From Acidimicrobiaceae bacterium (lineage in GTDB: Bacteria; Actinomycetota; Acidimicrobiia; Acidimicrobiales; RAAP-2): a stretch of 64,000 nucleotides of DNA. This document shows, one piece after another, positions 55,646 through 63,986 of the stretch. Each line of letters opens with the position of its first letter. Within the stretch, counting starts at the first letter, position 1. Position numbers and translations under genes: made by a program. The stretch lies in the NCBI GenBank assembly GCA_003155135.1, contig PMFN01000031.1, positions 62,001-126,000 of the forward strand. The letters are read 5' to 3'. Under the pieces are notes generated by a model that made no database searches, was not told the DNA's origin, and saw only the letters and a list, made by a program, of their open reading frames with translations.

Positions 55646-57382
55646 TCAGTGCGCCGTCGCGGGCACCGCCCCGGCCGCCCCGGCCGCGCTGCGGGCGTGG
55701 TAGCTCGAGCGGGTGAGGGGCGACGCCTCGACGTGGGCGAGTCCCTCGGAACGGCCGAACTCGGCGAGGCAGTCGAACTCCTCGGGTGACCACCACCGCA
55801 TCACTGGCAAATGGGCTGCCGAGGGCCGCAGGTAGTGCCCGATGGTGGCGATGGCGACGCCGACGCCCGCGAGGTCGGCCAGCGTGGCCCGCACCTCGTC
55901 CTCGGTCTCGCCCAGCCCCACCATGAGGCCCGACTTGGCGACAAGGCCTGCCTCGACGGCACGTCCGAGCACCGCCAGGCTGCGCGCGTAGCCCGCAGAC
56001 GGCCGCACGGCCCGCTGCAAGCGGGCCACGGTCTCGATGTTGTGGTTCAACACGTCGGGGCGGCGGTCCATGATCAGGTCGAGGGAGGCGGCATCACCCT
56101 TGCAGTCCGAGATCAGGACCTCGACGGTGGTGGCCGGGCGGCGCCGCCGGATGGCGTCGATCGTCTCGGCGATCGCTCCCGCTCCCCCGTCGCAGAGGTC
56201 GTCGCGGGCCACGCACGTGATCACCGCGTGCTCGAGCGACATCCGCTCGACTGCCTCGGCCACCCGCTCGGGCTCGCCGGCATCGAGCGGCTCGGGGTGT
56301 CGGGTGTCCACCAGGCAGAAGCCGCACGCCCGGGTACAGCGCGAGCCGTTCACCATGAACGTCGCCGTGCCCTCGGCCCAGCACTCGTAGATGTTGGGGC
56401 AGCCCGCTTCCTCGCAGACGGTGACCAGTCCGAGGTCACGCACCGTCTTGTCCAAGGTGAGGTAGCCCTCGCCGATGCGGGCCGGGATGCGCAGCCATGC
56501 CGGCTTGCGCGCCGCGAGGGGAAGCCCGGCGTCGGGATTGGTGCCGGCCTGGCGCAATCGCCGGAGCAGCGGTCGCTCCCCGGTGCGCAGGGTCACCGGG
56601 ACCGGGCCACCGAGGGGCGCCTCGTCGTCACCGATCGCAGCGGGGACGGGGGCGTCGGGGCCGCTCGGCACCGGTGCGCCGGTCGCCGCGACCGACTGGG
56701 ACTCGACCGAGCCGTGGCCGAACACCTGGGCAGCGACAGCGAGCAGCGTGTCGAGCACCTCGTCCATGGTGACGTCGAGGCCCTCGTCGCGCAGCGACGT
56801 CACCGGGAACTCGGCGATGCCGCAGGGCACGATGTGGCCGAACATGGACAGGTCCACCTCGACGTTGAGCGCCACGCCGTGGGAGGTCCGCCGCCGAACC
56901 GGCTCGGACTCGGTGCGCGCCGTTCGCACCCCGATGGCGGCGACCTTGCGGGGACGACCCTCGCCGATGCCGAGCCAGATGCCCGGGTAGCCCTCGAGGC
57001 GCCCCACGCCGCCGCAGCGCTCCCCTGCGCCGAGGGATTCGAGGGCTGCGATCACGACGTCTTCGAGACGGTGCACATGGGCTGGCCCGGCGCCGGGGTC
57101 GTCCTCGACGGTGAGGATCGGGTAGAGCACGAGCTGGCCCGGCCCGTGATAGGTGACGTCGCCGCCTCGATCGGCACGCACGAGCTCGGCACCGACCGAC
57201 GCCGGGTCCACCAGCACGTGGGCCGGATCAGCCCGCACGCCCAGCGTGTAGACGTGGGGGTGTTCGAGTGCGAGCAGGTAGTCGTGCGGGGAGTGCTCGG
57301 CCAGCGCACGCTGGAGGGTCGCCGCCTCCTCGTAGGGGACGCGGCCCAACCGCCGGATCCGCAGCGCGTCCGTAGCGCTCAG
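55646..57382 (-). CDS. LipB-LipA fusion: octanoyltransferase + lipoyl synthase
   Basis: One 578-aa reading frame carries both lipoate-synthesis enzymes. Residues 1 to ~225 are LipB (octanoyl transfer from ACP to the E2 lysine): RGGDVTYHGPGQ, catalytic Lys146 in RKVAAIGV and Cys187 in GHIVPCGI. After an Ala/Pro-rich linker (~230-285) comes LipA (~290-578). It has auxiliary-cluster cysteines 323, 328 and 334, radical-SAM cysteines 349, 353 and 356 (CTRACGFC) and the terminal RSSYHA serine ligand. The homologous N-terminus runs back to CTG 57382, which overlaps the E2 stop as CTGA. TTG 57349 is the nearest ordinary start and would lose the first strand. Substrates are in the same operon. Confidence 0.9.
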   Translation of the reverse strand: MSATDALRIRRLGRVPYEEAATLQRALAEHSPHDYLLALEHPHVYTLGVRADPAHVLVDPASVGAELVRADRGGDVTYHGPGQLVLYPILTVEDDPGAGPAHVHRLEDVVIAALESLGAGERCGGVGRLEGYPGIWLGIGEGRPRKVAAIGVRTARTESEPVRRRTSHGVALNVEVDLSMFGHIVPCGIAEFPVTSLRDEGLDVTMDEVLDTLLAVAAQVFGHGSVESQSVAATGAPVPSGPDAPVPAAIGDDEAPLGGPVPVTLRTGERPLLRRLRQAGTNPDAGLPLAARKPAWLRIPARIGEGYLTLDKTVRDLGLVTVCEEAGCPNIYECWAEGTATFMVNGSRCTRACGFCLVDTRHPEPLDAGEPERVAEAVERMSLEHAVITCVARDDLCDGGAGAIAETIDAIRRRRPATTVEVLISDCKGDAASLDLIMDRRPDVLNHNIETVARLQRAVRPSAGYARSLAVLGRAVEAGLVAKSGLMVGLGETEDEVRATLADLAGVGVAIATIGHYLRPSAAHLPVMRWWSPEEFDCLAEFGRSEGLAHVEASPLTRSSYHARSAAGAAGAVPATAH

Positions 57383-58881
57383 AGCTCCGCTGCCCAGTCC
57401 CGCTGCCCGAGGAGCTCGACCAGGCGAGCCAGGAAGGACGAGACGTAGGCGCCATCGACCGCCCGGTGGTCCCAGGACATGCCGAGGATGCCCACCGAGT
57501 GGATGGCAATGGCTTCGGAGCCGTCGGGGAGCGAGACGACGACCGGTCGCCGCTTGATCCCGTCGGTGGCCAGGATCGCCACCTGCGGCTGGTTGATCAC
57601 CGGCACGGTGAAGTAGGTCCCGAATGGCCCGTCATTGGTCACCGACACCGTCCCACCGGTGATGTCGTCGGCGCTCAGCTGGCGGTTGCGGGCCCGATCG
57701 GCGACGTCACGGATCCTGCGGGCCATGCCCCGGAGGGTGATCTCCTCGGCACGGTGGATCACCGGGACGATGAGCCCCTCATGGTCGAGGTCGACAGCGA
57801 TCCCGAGGTTGATCTGCTGGTGGATGACAAGGGCGTCGTCGGCCACCGAGGCGTTCAGGTTCGGGTAGTCGCGCAACGCCTCGACGGTGGCCCGGCAGAT
57901 GAACGGCATGTAGGTGAGCGAGAAGCCCTCCTCGGCCTTGAAGCGTGCACCGAGCGTGCGTCGCACCTGCTCGATGTTCTCGAAATCGGCCTCGATGCCG
58001 ATGAAAGCGTGCGGTGACGTCGCCTTCGAGCGCACCATGTGCTCGGCCGTGCGTCGGCGCATGTTCGAGAAGGGCACCACCCGGTCGTTCCCCGACAGTG
58101 TGGTCAGCGCCGTGCCGACCTGCTGAGGCTGCGCGACCGGCGATGCGGGGGGCGCCGCCGGTGCAGGCGCAGGTGCAGCGACCGGTGGTGCAACGGGTGC
58201 GGGCGTCGGCGCGGGGGCCGCGAACTGCTCAGGTGGCGTCGGCGGGGTTGCGCCGTGGCGCGCGTCGACGACAGCGAGGACGTCCTCGCGCGTGATGCGG
58301 CCGCCGATGCCAGTACCGGTGACGCTCGCCGGGTCGATGTTGTTGTCGGCCAGCAGCCGGCGGACCACCGGGGAGAGAACCCGGGAGTCCTCTCTCGCCG
58401 CCGCCACCGAGGGGGCACTGGCGGGCGGCTGGTAGTCGGGGGCCGGCGGGGGCGGCTGGACGGTGCCGGGGGCAGGTGCGAAGCCCTGCGGCGGCGGGGG
58501 CGGTGCTGACGCCACCGGGGCGGGGGCGGGCGCAGGAGGTGGGGCGACCGGGGGTGGGGGCGGAGGGGGCGGTGCAGCCTGCGGTGCGGGCGCTGCGGCC
58601 GGTGGGGGCGGTGCGGCAGGGGCAGCGGCGGGCGCTGCGGCGCCGTCGCTCTCCGAGATGACCGCGAGGCGAGCACCGACGTCGACGGTGTCGCCTTCGG
58701 GCACGATGATCTCGGTCAGGACACCGCTGGCCGGTGAGGGCACCTCGGAGTCGACCTTATCGGTCGAGACCTCGAAGAGCGGCTCGTCGCGTGCGACGGA
58801 GTCGCCGACTGCCTTCATCCATCGAGTGATGGTCCCCTCGGTGACGGTCTCGCCGAGCTGCGGCAATGTGACGTCAGACAA
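57379..58881 (-). CDS. sucB: 2-oxoacid dehydrogenase E2 (dihydrolipoamide acyltransferase)
   Basis: The 500-aa E2 has one N-terminal lipoyl domain (lipoyl-Lys in EVSTDKVDSEVPS), a very long Ala/Pro-rich linker (~80-160), a peripheral subunit-binding domain (RVLSPVVRRLLADNNIDPAS) and a second linker. The catalytic domain ends in MSWDHRAVDGAYVSSFL. It is most like the succinyltransferase of the 2-oxoglutarate dehydrogenase complex, but a branched-chain or pyruvate complex is possible. The TTG at 58881 has AAGGGG upstream and overlaps the lpd stop by 8 bp. Confidence 0.88.
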   Translation of the reverse strand: MSDVTLPQLGETVTEGTITRWMKAVGDSVARDEPLFEVSTDKVDSEVPSPASGVLTEIIVPEGDTVDVGARLAVISESDGAAAPAAAPAAPPPPAAAPAPQAAPPPPPPPPVAPPPAPAPAPVASAPPPPPQGFAPAPGTVQPPPPAPDYQPPASAPSVAAAREDSRVLSPVVRRLLADNNIDPASVTGTGIGGRITREDVLAVVDARHGATPPTPPEQFAAPAPTPAPVAPPVAAPAPAPAAPPASPVAQPQQVGTALTTLSGNDRVVPFSNMRRRTAEHMVRSKATSPHAFIGIEADFENIEQVRRTLGARFKAEEGFSLTYMPFICRATVEALRDYPNLNASVADDALVIHQQINLGIAVDLDHEGLIVPVIHRAEEITLRGMARRIRDVADRARNRQLSADDITGGTVSVTNDGPFGTYFTVPVINQPQVAILATDGIKRRPVVVSLPDGSEAIAIHSVGILGMSWDHRAVDGAYVSSFLARLVELLGQRDWAAEL

Positions 58882-60292
58882 CGTGCAGTCCCCTTCCGGT
58901 GAGCGCCTGGACCGTCTCTCCGAAAGTCTCGGAGAGCGACGGGTGCGGCTGCATGAACTGTGCCACGTCTTCGGGAGTGGCCTGCCAATTGACGGCGAGG
59001 TAGCCAGCTCCGAGCTGCTCGGTGACCCAGGGGCCCACCATGTGCACCCCGAGGATGGGACCAGCCGTTCCGTCGGGCAGCTTCTCGGCGACGACCTTGA
59101 CCAGTCCCTCGGTGTCACCGATGATGCGCGCCCGGCTATTGCCACCGAAGGGGTCCTTCTTCACCACCACCTCGATGCCCGCAGCCTCGGCCTGGGCCTC
59201 GGTCAGGCCCGAAAATGCCACCTCGGGGTGGCAGTAGATGGCCCACGGCACCCGGTCGTAGTCGACCGGGATGGCCGGCTCACCGAGCATCGCCTTCACG
59301 GCCACGATGGCCTCGGCGAAGCCGACGTGCGCCAGCTGCGGCGTCCCGGCGACCACGTCGCCGACGGCGTAGACGCCTTCGGCGTGGGTGCGCATGTACT
59401 CGTCGGCGACCACGAAGCCGCGCCCATCGATCACCACCCCGGTGCCATCGCCGAGGAGACCCTCGGTGCGCGGGCGACGCCCGACCGACACCACGATCAT
59501 GTCGACGTCGACCTCGCCGCCGTCACCGAGGGCAAGGACGGTGCCGCCGCCTTGCTTCGGGGTGTGGCCCTGGACCTGCGCGCCGGTGATGACCTCGATG
59601 CCCCGCTTCTTGAACGAGCGGGCGACCACCGCAGTCACGTCGCGGTCGCAGCCCGCCAGGATGGTCGGGAGGGCCTCGACGACGGTCACCCGAGAGCCGA
59701 GGTCCGAGAGCAGCGAGGCGAACTCGCACCCAATGGCGCCACCACCGACCACCGCCGCGCTCGCCGGGACGTGCTCGAGGTCCAAGAACTCGTCGGAGGT
59801 GAGCACCAGGCTCCCGTCGACGTCGAGACCGGGGAGGGAGCGGGGCACGGAGCCGGCCGCCAGCACGATGTTGCGCCCGGTGATCTCGGTGCCGGCGTCG
59901 TCGCCGTCGACCACCCGCACCCGGTGACCGGGCAGGAGGGTGCCGTTGCCCGAGAACGTGGTGACCTTCCGGCCCTTCAGGAGGCCCGAGAGACCCTTGT
60001 AGAGCACCTCGACGACGCCGTTCTTGCGGGCCTGGCTCACGGAGAAGTCGAGGCCCGGGTTGTTGGTCGTGATGCCGAACTCGCCAGCTCCCGAAACGGA
60101 GCGCCAGACGGCTGCGGTCTCGAGGAATTCCTTGGCCGGGACGCAGCCCCGATGCAGGCAGGTGCCCCCTACCTTGTCCCGCTCGACGATCGCCACCGAC
60201 AGCCCGGCGGAGGCGCCGTAGAGGGCGGTCGCGTACCCGCCGGGACCACCGCCGATCACGACGATGTCGAACTCGGTTGCGACCGTGGTCAT
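58874..60292 (-). CDS. lpdA: Dihydrolipoamide dehydrogenase (E3)
   Basis: E3 re-oxidises the lipoyl arm of 2-oxoacid dehydrogenases, reducing NAD. The 472-aa flavoprotein has FDIVVIGGGPGGYATALYGA for FAD, the redox disulfide in GGTCLHRGCVPAKE, an NAD-binding VVGGGAIGCEFASLL and the C-terminal His-Glu pair in QPHPSLSETF. It heads an operon lpd-E2-lipBA, so the cofactor-making enzyme and its user enzymes are co-expressed. No E1 gene is in view. Confidence 0.96.
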   Translation of the reverse strand: MTTVATEFDIVVIGGGPGGYATALYGASAGLSVAIVERDKVGGTCLHRGCVPAKEFLETAAVWRSVSGAGEFGITTNNPGLDFSVSQARKNGVVEVLYKGLSGLLKGRKVTTFSGNGTLLPGHRVRVVDGDDAGTEITGRNIVLAAGSVPRSLPGLDVDGSLVLTSDEFLDLEHVPASAAVVGGGAIGCEFASLLSDLGSRVTVVEALPTILAGCDRDVTAVVARSFKKRGIEVITGAQVQGHTPKQGGGTVLALGDGGEVDVDMIVVSVGRRPRTEGLLGDGTGVVIDGRGFVVADEYMRTHAEGVYAVGDVVAGTPQLAHVGFAEAIVAVKAMLGEPAIPVDYDRVPWAIYCHPEVAFSGLTEAQAEAAGIEVVVKKDPFGGNSRARIIGDTEGLVKVVAEKLPDGTAGPILGVHMVGPWVTEQLGAGYLAVNWQATPEDVAQFMQPHPSLSETFGETVQALTGRGLHVV

Positions 60293-60439
60293 TGCGCCAA
60301 TCCCTTCGCTGCCGTCACCGGCCGGCCACCGGTGCGTCCGGGGTGGCGGCGGTGAATCGTGCCTTCACCCTACCGGCGTCGCTGGCCGACCTCGAACTTC
60401 TCCAGCTCAGCGGCACCGTCGGGGGGAGATGCGGCGGGC

Positions 60440-61447
60440 TCAGGCGCCGAGGCCGCCGACGGCGCGGCGCACCCGGCTCGCGGCACGTTCGGCGCGCATC
60501 TGGGCGAGTCGCGTCATGGCCGAGAATCCCGCGATGGGGGCGTAGCGGTCCGACGCCTCGACGAGGCGAGCGTCCTCGTCGTCGCTCAGCTCGATGTCGG
60601 CGGCCGCCGCGTTGGCCTCGGCCTGGGCCACCGAGGAAGCGCCGGGGATCACGACAACGTTTTTGCGCCGGATCAGCCACGCCAGCGCGATCTGGGTGTT
60701 GGTGGCGCCATGGGATGCCGCCACCTCCTTCAGCGCATCGAGCAGCGGGGCGGCGGCGGCGAGGTTCTCGGGCAAAAACGCGCTCGAGGTGGCCCGCATG
60801 CGCGACGGCAGGTGGTCGGCGTCGTAGCGACCCGAGAGCAGCCCCTGGCCGAGCGGGCTGTAGGCGATGACGATCCGGTCGTTGGCCTGCGCGTACGGCA
60901 GGATCTCCTCTTCGGGCTCGCGGTGCACCAGGCTGTAGCGCACCTGGTTGCTCACGACAGGCCCTTTGAGGTCGGCCTCGGCTTCCGCCCATTTGTCGCG
61001 CGAGAAGTTGGAGACCCCGACGTTGCGGACCAGTCCCTCGCGCTGGAGCGCAGCGAGTGCCCTCATGGTGGCCTTGACCGGCACCACCGGGTTGGGCCAG
61101 TGCACCTGGTAAAGGTCGATCTCCTCGACGCCGAGGCGCCGGGCACTGCCGTGCGCCCGGTTCGAGACGACCGGGTCGAAGGGCAGGATGGGGAACAGCT
61201 TGGTGGCGACGAACACGTCGTCACGCCGATCGGCGATGGCCTTGCCCACGATGCGCTCCGAGCGCCCGAAGGCGTAGGCCTCGGCGGTGTCCACCAGATT
61301 GACCCCGAGGTCGAGCGAACGCTCGATGATGGCCGGCGCCACCTCCTCGGCGTAGTTGGAGCCGTAGCCCCACTCCCCTGCGCCGAACTGCCACGTGCCG
61401 ACCCCGATGGCGGAGAGGCGCAGGCCGGCGGCCTCGACGTACTTCAT
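60440..61447 (-). CDS. Aldo/keto reductase
   Basis: The 335-aa TIM-barrel reductase has the AKR tetrad visible in LVDTAEAYAFG (Asp, Tyr), ATKLF (Lys) and YQVHWPNP (His). NADPH motifs are SPLGQGLLSGRY and VIPGASSVAQAEANAAA. It resembles the YajO/Tas-like general AKR subgroup. Substrate unknown. It is 7 bp downstream of an SDR gene on the same strand and probably co-transcribed with it. Confidence 0.9.
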   Translation of the reverse strand: MKYVEAAGLRLSAIGVGTWQFGAGEWGYGSNYAEEVAPAIIERSLDLGVNLVDTAEAYAFGRSERIVGKAIADRRDDVFVATKLFPILPFDPVVSNRAHGSARRLGVEEIDLYQVHWPNPVVPVKATMRALAALQREGLVRNVGVSNFSRDKWAEAEADLKGPVVSNQVRYSLVHREPEEEILPYAQANDRIVIAYSPLGQGLLSGRYDADHLPSRMRATSSAFLPENLAAAAPLLDALKEVAASHGATNTQIALAWLIRRKNVVVIPGASSVAQAEANAAAADIELSDDEDARLVEASDRYAPIAGFSAMTRLAQMRAERAASRVRRAVGGLGA

Positions 61448-61454
61448 CGCCCGC

Positions 61455-62216
61455 TCACTTGGGCGGCATGCGGATGCCGCCGTCGAGGCGGATCACCTCG
61501 CCGTTCAGGTAGGCGTTGGTGGCGATGGAGACCACGAGCTGGCCGTACTGGTCCGGCTGGCCGAGGGCCTTTGGGAACAGCACGGACTGGGCGAGGGCCG
61601 CTCGGGCCTCCTCGGGGAGCATGGCGAGCAGCGGCGTGTCGAAGAGCCCTGGGGCGATGGTGTTCACCCGGATGCCGACGACCGAGAGGTCGCGGGCGGC
61701 CGGCAGCGTCATGCCGACGACAGCCCCCTTCGATGCCGAGTACGCCAGCTGGCCGATCTGCCCGTCGAATGCGGCGACTGAGGCCGTGTTGATGATCACG
61801 CCGCGCTCACCGAACTCGAGCGGCTCGGTGGTGGCGATCTTGGCGGCGGCGAGCGTCATGACGTTGAAGGTGCCGATCACATTCAGCTGCTGGATGAAGC
61901 CGAAGGCGCCCGGGTCGTGCGGCGTGCCGTCGCGGTTGATGACCCGGCCGACCCAGCCGGTACCCGCGCAGTTGACGGCGATGCGAAGCGGCGCCCCCTC
62001 AGCTGCCTCGTTGACCGCCGCCTCGCAGTCGTCGCGGTTGGTGACGTCGCCACCCACCGCCTTGCCACCGATCTCGTCGGCGACCTCCTTGGCACCCGCC
62101 TCGTTGCGGTCGAACACGGTGACGTGCACGCCCTCGGCGGCGAGCGCCCTCGCCGTTGCCGCCCCGAGGCCCGAGGCCCCGCCCGTGATGATCGCTGCTG
62201 CTCCGTTCAGTTCCAT
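61455..62216 (-). CDS. SDR, type 10 3-hydroxyacyl-CoA dehydrogenase-like
   Basis: The 253-aa SDR has ITGGASGLGAATARALAAEG, VFDRNEAGA with Asp that favours NAD, CAGTGWVGRVI, INTASVAAFDGQIGQLAYSASKG and an active-site YSASK. Sequence around AFGFIQQLNVIGTFNV and the end NGEVIRLDGGIRMPPK match the HSD10/3-hydroxyacyl-CoA dehydrogenase type II group used in fatty-acid or branched-chain oxidation. ATG 62216 is used; an upstream ATG at 62240 lacks homology. Confidence 0.88.
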   Translation of the reverse strand: MELNGAAAIITGGASGLGAATARALAAEGVHVTVFDRNEAGAKEVADEIGGKAVGGDVTNRDDCEAAVNEAAEGAPLRIAVNCAGTGWVGRVINRDGTPHDPGAFGFIQQLNVIGTFNVMTLAAAKIATTEPLEFGERGVIINTASVAAFDGQIGQLAYSASKGAVVGMTLPAARDLSVVGIRVNTIAPGLFDTPLLAMLPEEARAALAQSVLFPKALGQPDQYGQLVVSIATNAYLNGEVIRLDGGIRMPPK

Positions 62217-62291
62217 GGGCAAGATCGTACGGTGCGGCACACCCCGACCACCAGCGGGCCGCCCGGCCCGGTCAACGGAGGGGGCTCGGGG

Positions 62292-62753
62292 TCAGGGGCC
62301 GGCGGTGCCGCGGCCGGTGGTCGCCGCCTCGACGGCAAGAAGGTCGACGACGTCGTTCCACCGGTCACCCGAGTGGCCCTTCACCCAGCAGAAGGTCACC
62401 AGGCGCTCGCCGTCGAGGACGAGGGCGAACAGCGACTCCCAGAGGTCCCGGTTGGCCACCGGCTTGCCGGCGGTGTTCTTCCAGCCCCTGCGGTACCAGC
62501 CCTCCCACCAGCGCTGTTTGAAGCAGTTCACGACGTAGGTGGAGTCGCTCACGACGTCGACCGGGCGCTCGCCGTCGAGGGCGCGGAGGGCCTCGAGCAC
62601 CGCGGCGATCTCCATGCGCTGGTTGGTGGTGTGGGCCTCGGCGCCGCTCGCGTAGGGGCCGTCGGGCACCGCCCAGGCCCAGCCGCCGGGCCCGGGATTC
62701 CCCAGGCACGAGCCGTCGGTGTAGACGAGCCAGCGCGCAGGTTCGGCGCTCAG
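62292..62753 (-). CDS. rnhA: Ribonuclease HI, apparently starting at CTG
   Basis: RNase HI removes RNA from RNA:DNA hybrids. All catalytic residues are present: Asp in YTDGSCLGNPGPGG, Glu in TTNQRMEIAAV, Asp in VVSDSTYVVNCF, and the VKGHSG His followed by RWNDVVDLLA. The length from CTG 62753 is 153 aa, matching E. coli RNase HI (155). No ATG, GTG or TTG occurs in frame before the catalytic YTDGS; the first, GTG 62669, would delete it. The CTG overlaps the stop of the Rrf2 gene as CTGA, so translation is probably coupled. Confidence 0.9.
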   Translation of the reverse strand: MSAEPARWLVYTDGSCLGNPGPGGWAWAVPDGPYASGAEAHTTNQRMEIAAVLEALRALDGERPVDVVSDSTYVVNCFKQRWWEGWYRRGWKNTAGKPVANRDLWESLFALVLDGERLVTFCWVKGHSGDRWNDVVDLLAVEAATTGRGTAGP

Positions 62754-63202
62754 TGTGGCTCCCAGGCGTCGGGGTCGGCGGTGAGCCGGGCGACTTCCTT
62801 TGGGAGCTTGCCGGCCGCCACGTCCGCCAGGCTCACGTGCTCGAGCACCGCCCGCAGGCTGGCGCGCACCGCCACCCAGATCTCCTGGAGGTGCACGGCG
62901 GAGCCCTCGTAGTGGGTCGCCTCGGGCCGGAAGCCGCGCACCTCGGCAAGTGGGCCGTCAAGCGCCCGGATCACGTCGGCCAGCTTGATGTCGGCGGCGG
63001 GGCGGGCCAGCCGGTAGCCGCCTTCGGCCCCTCGCTGGCTCGCCACCAGGCCCGACCGGCGCAGGTCGGCGAGGATCGCACCGAGAAAGCGCGGGGGGAG
63101 GCCCTGGTCGGAGGCGAGCTCCTCGGCCGTCTGGGGTGCACCGGCGACCGCCAGGCTGAGGAGGGCGCGTATGCCGTAGTCGACCTTTGCGGGGATGTGC
63201 AC
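62750..63202 (-). CDS. Rrf2-family transcriptional regulator
   Basis: The 150-aa winged-helix protein matches Rrf2: VHIPAKVDYGIRALLSLAV, then AEELASDQGLPPRFLGAILADLRRSGLV for the recognition helices (about residues 25-52), and RGAEGGYRLARPAADIKLADVIRAL for the wing. It contains no cysteine, so unlike IscR or NsrR it cannot hold an iron-sulfur cluster; its signal is unknown. GTG 63202 fits family length; GTG 63217, with GGGG seven bases upstream, is possible. It is coupled to rnhA. Confidence 0.9.
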   Translation of the reverse strand: MHIPAKVDYGIRALLSLAVAGAPQTAEELASDQGLPPRFLGAILADLRRSGLVASQRGAEGGYRLARPAADIKLADVIRALDGPLAEVRGFRPEATHYEGSAVHLQEIWVAVRASLRAVLEHVSLADVAAGKLPKEVARLTADPDAWEPH

Positions 63203-63299
63203 CCGATGATTCTGCACGCTGGGCCCCCGGCGCGGTGCGACCGACCCCGACAGGCTCGTGCGGGAGCGACGAGAGGCGCCGGGCGCGCGAAGATCTGGC

Positions 63300-63986
63300 A
63301 TGGCTCCGAACTCGTTACACCTCTCGGGCGACACCGACGCCGACCGCCTCCTCTCCGACGATCCACTCGCGCTCTTGATCGGGATGGTGCTCGACCAGCA
63401 GATCCCCCTCGAGTGGGCCTTCAAGGGCCCCCTGATCCTCTCTGAGCGGCTGGGGCGCCCCCTCGACGCGACGGTGATCGCCGCCATGGATCCCGATGAG
63501 CTGGCGGCGGCCTTCGCCGAGCGCCCCTCGCTGCACCGCTACCCGACCTCGATGGCGACGCGCGTCCAGGCGCTGTGCCAACTGCTCGTCGAGCGCTATG
63601 ACGGCGATGCGGCCGCCGTCTGGGGGCAGGCCGCCGACGGTGCGGAGCTCTTGCGCAACGTGAAGGAGCTCCCCGGCTTCGGTGAGCAAAAGGCCAGGAT
63701 CTTCGTTGCCCTGCTCGGCAAGCAGCTCGCCGTGCGCCCCAAGGGCTGGCAGGAGGCGGCCGGGCCCTTCGGCGAGAAGAACTCTCGGCGCTCGATCGCC
63801 GACATCGTCGATGCCGCCACGCTTGCCCAGGTGCGCGCCTACAAGCAGGACATGAAGGCAGCCAAGAAGGCCGAGGCCGCCGCCGCGGCGGCCGGCAAAG
63901 CCCCCGCGGCCGCAACGACGACGAAGCGCCCAGCGGCGAAGAAGGCACCGGCGCGCGCCGGGGCGGGTCGGCGGCCCTCGGCTTGA
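63300..63986 (+). CDS. HhH-GPD-type base-excision DNA repair protein
   Basis: The 228-aa protein has an HhH-GPD-like helical domain (~1-180): ALLIGMVLDQQIPLEWAFKGP, then the hairpin LPGFGEQKARIFVALLGKQL. It is shorter than Nth/MutY and lacks the iron-sulfur cysteines. Actinobacterial homologues are annotated as base-excision repair proteins, but their substrates are not established. A Lys/Ala-rich basic tail (~190-228) may add DNA affinity. It is divergent from the Rrf2 gene, with about 100 bp between the two starts. Confidence 0.85.
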   Translation: MAPNSLHLSGDTDADRLLSDDPLALLIGMVLDQQIPLEWAFKGPLILSERLGRPLDATVIAAMDPDELAAAFAERPSLHRYPTSMATRVQALCQLLVERYDGDAAAVWGQAADGAELLRNVKELPGFGEQKARIFVALLGKQLAVRPKGWQEAAGPFGEKNSRRSIADIVDAATLAQVRAYKQDMKAAKKAEAAAAAAGKAPAAATTTKRPAAKKAPARAGAGRRPSA

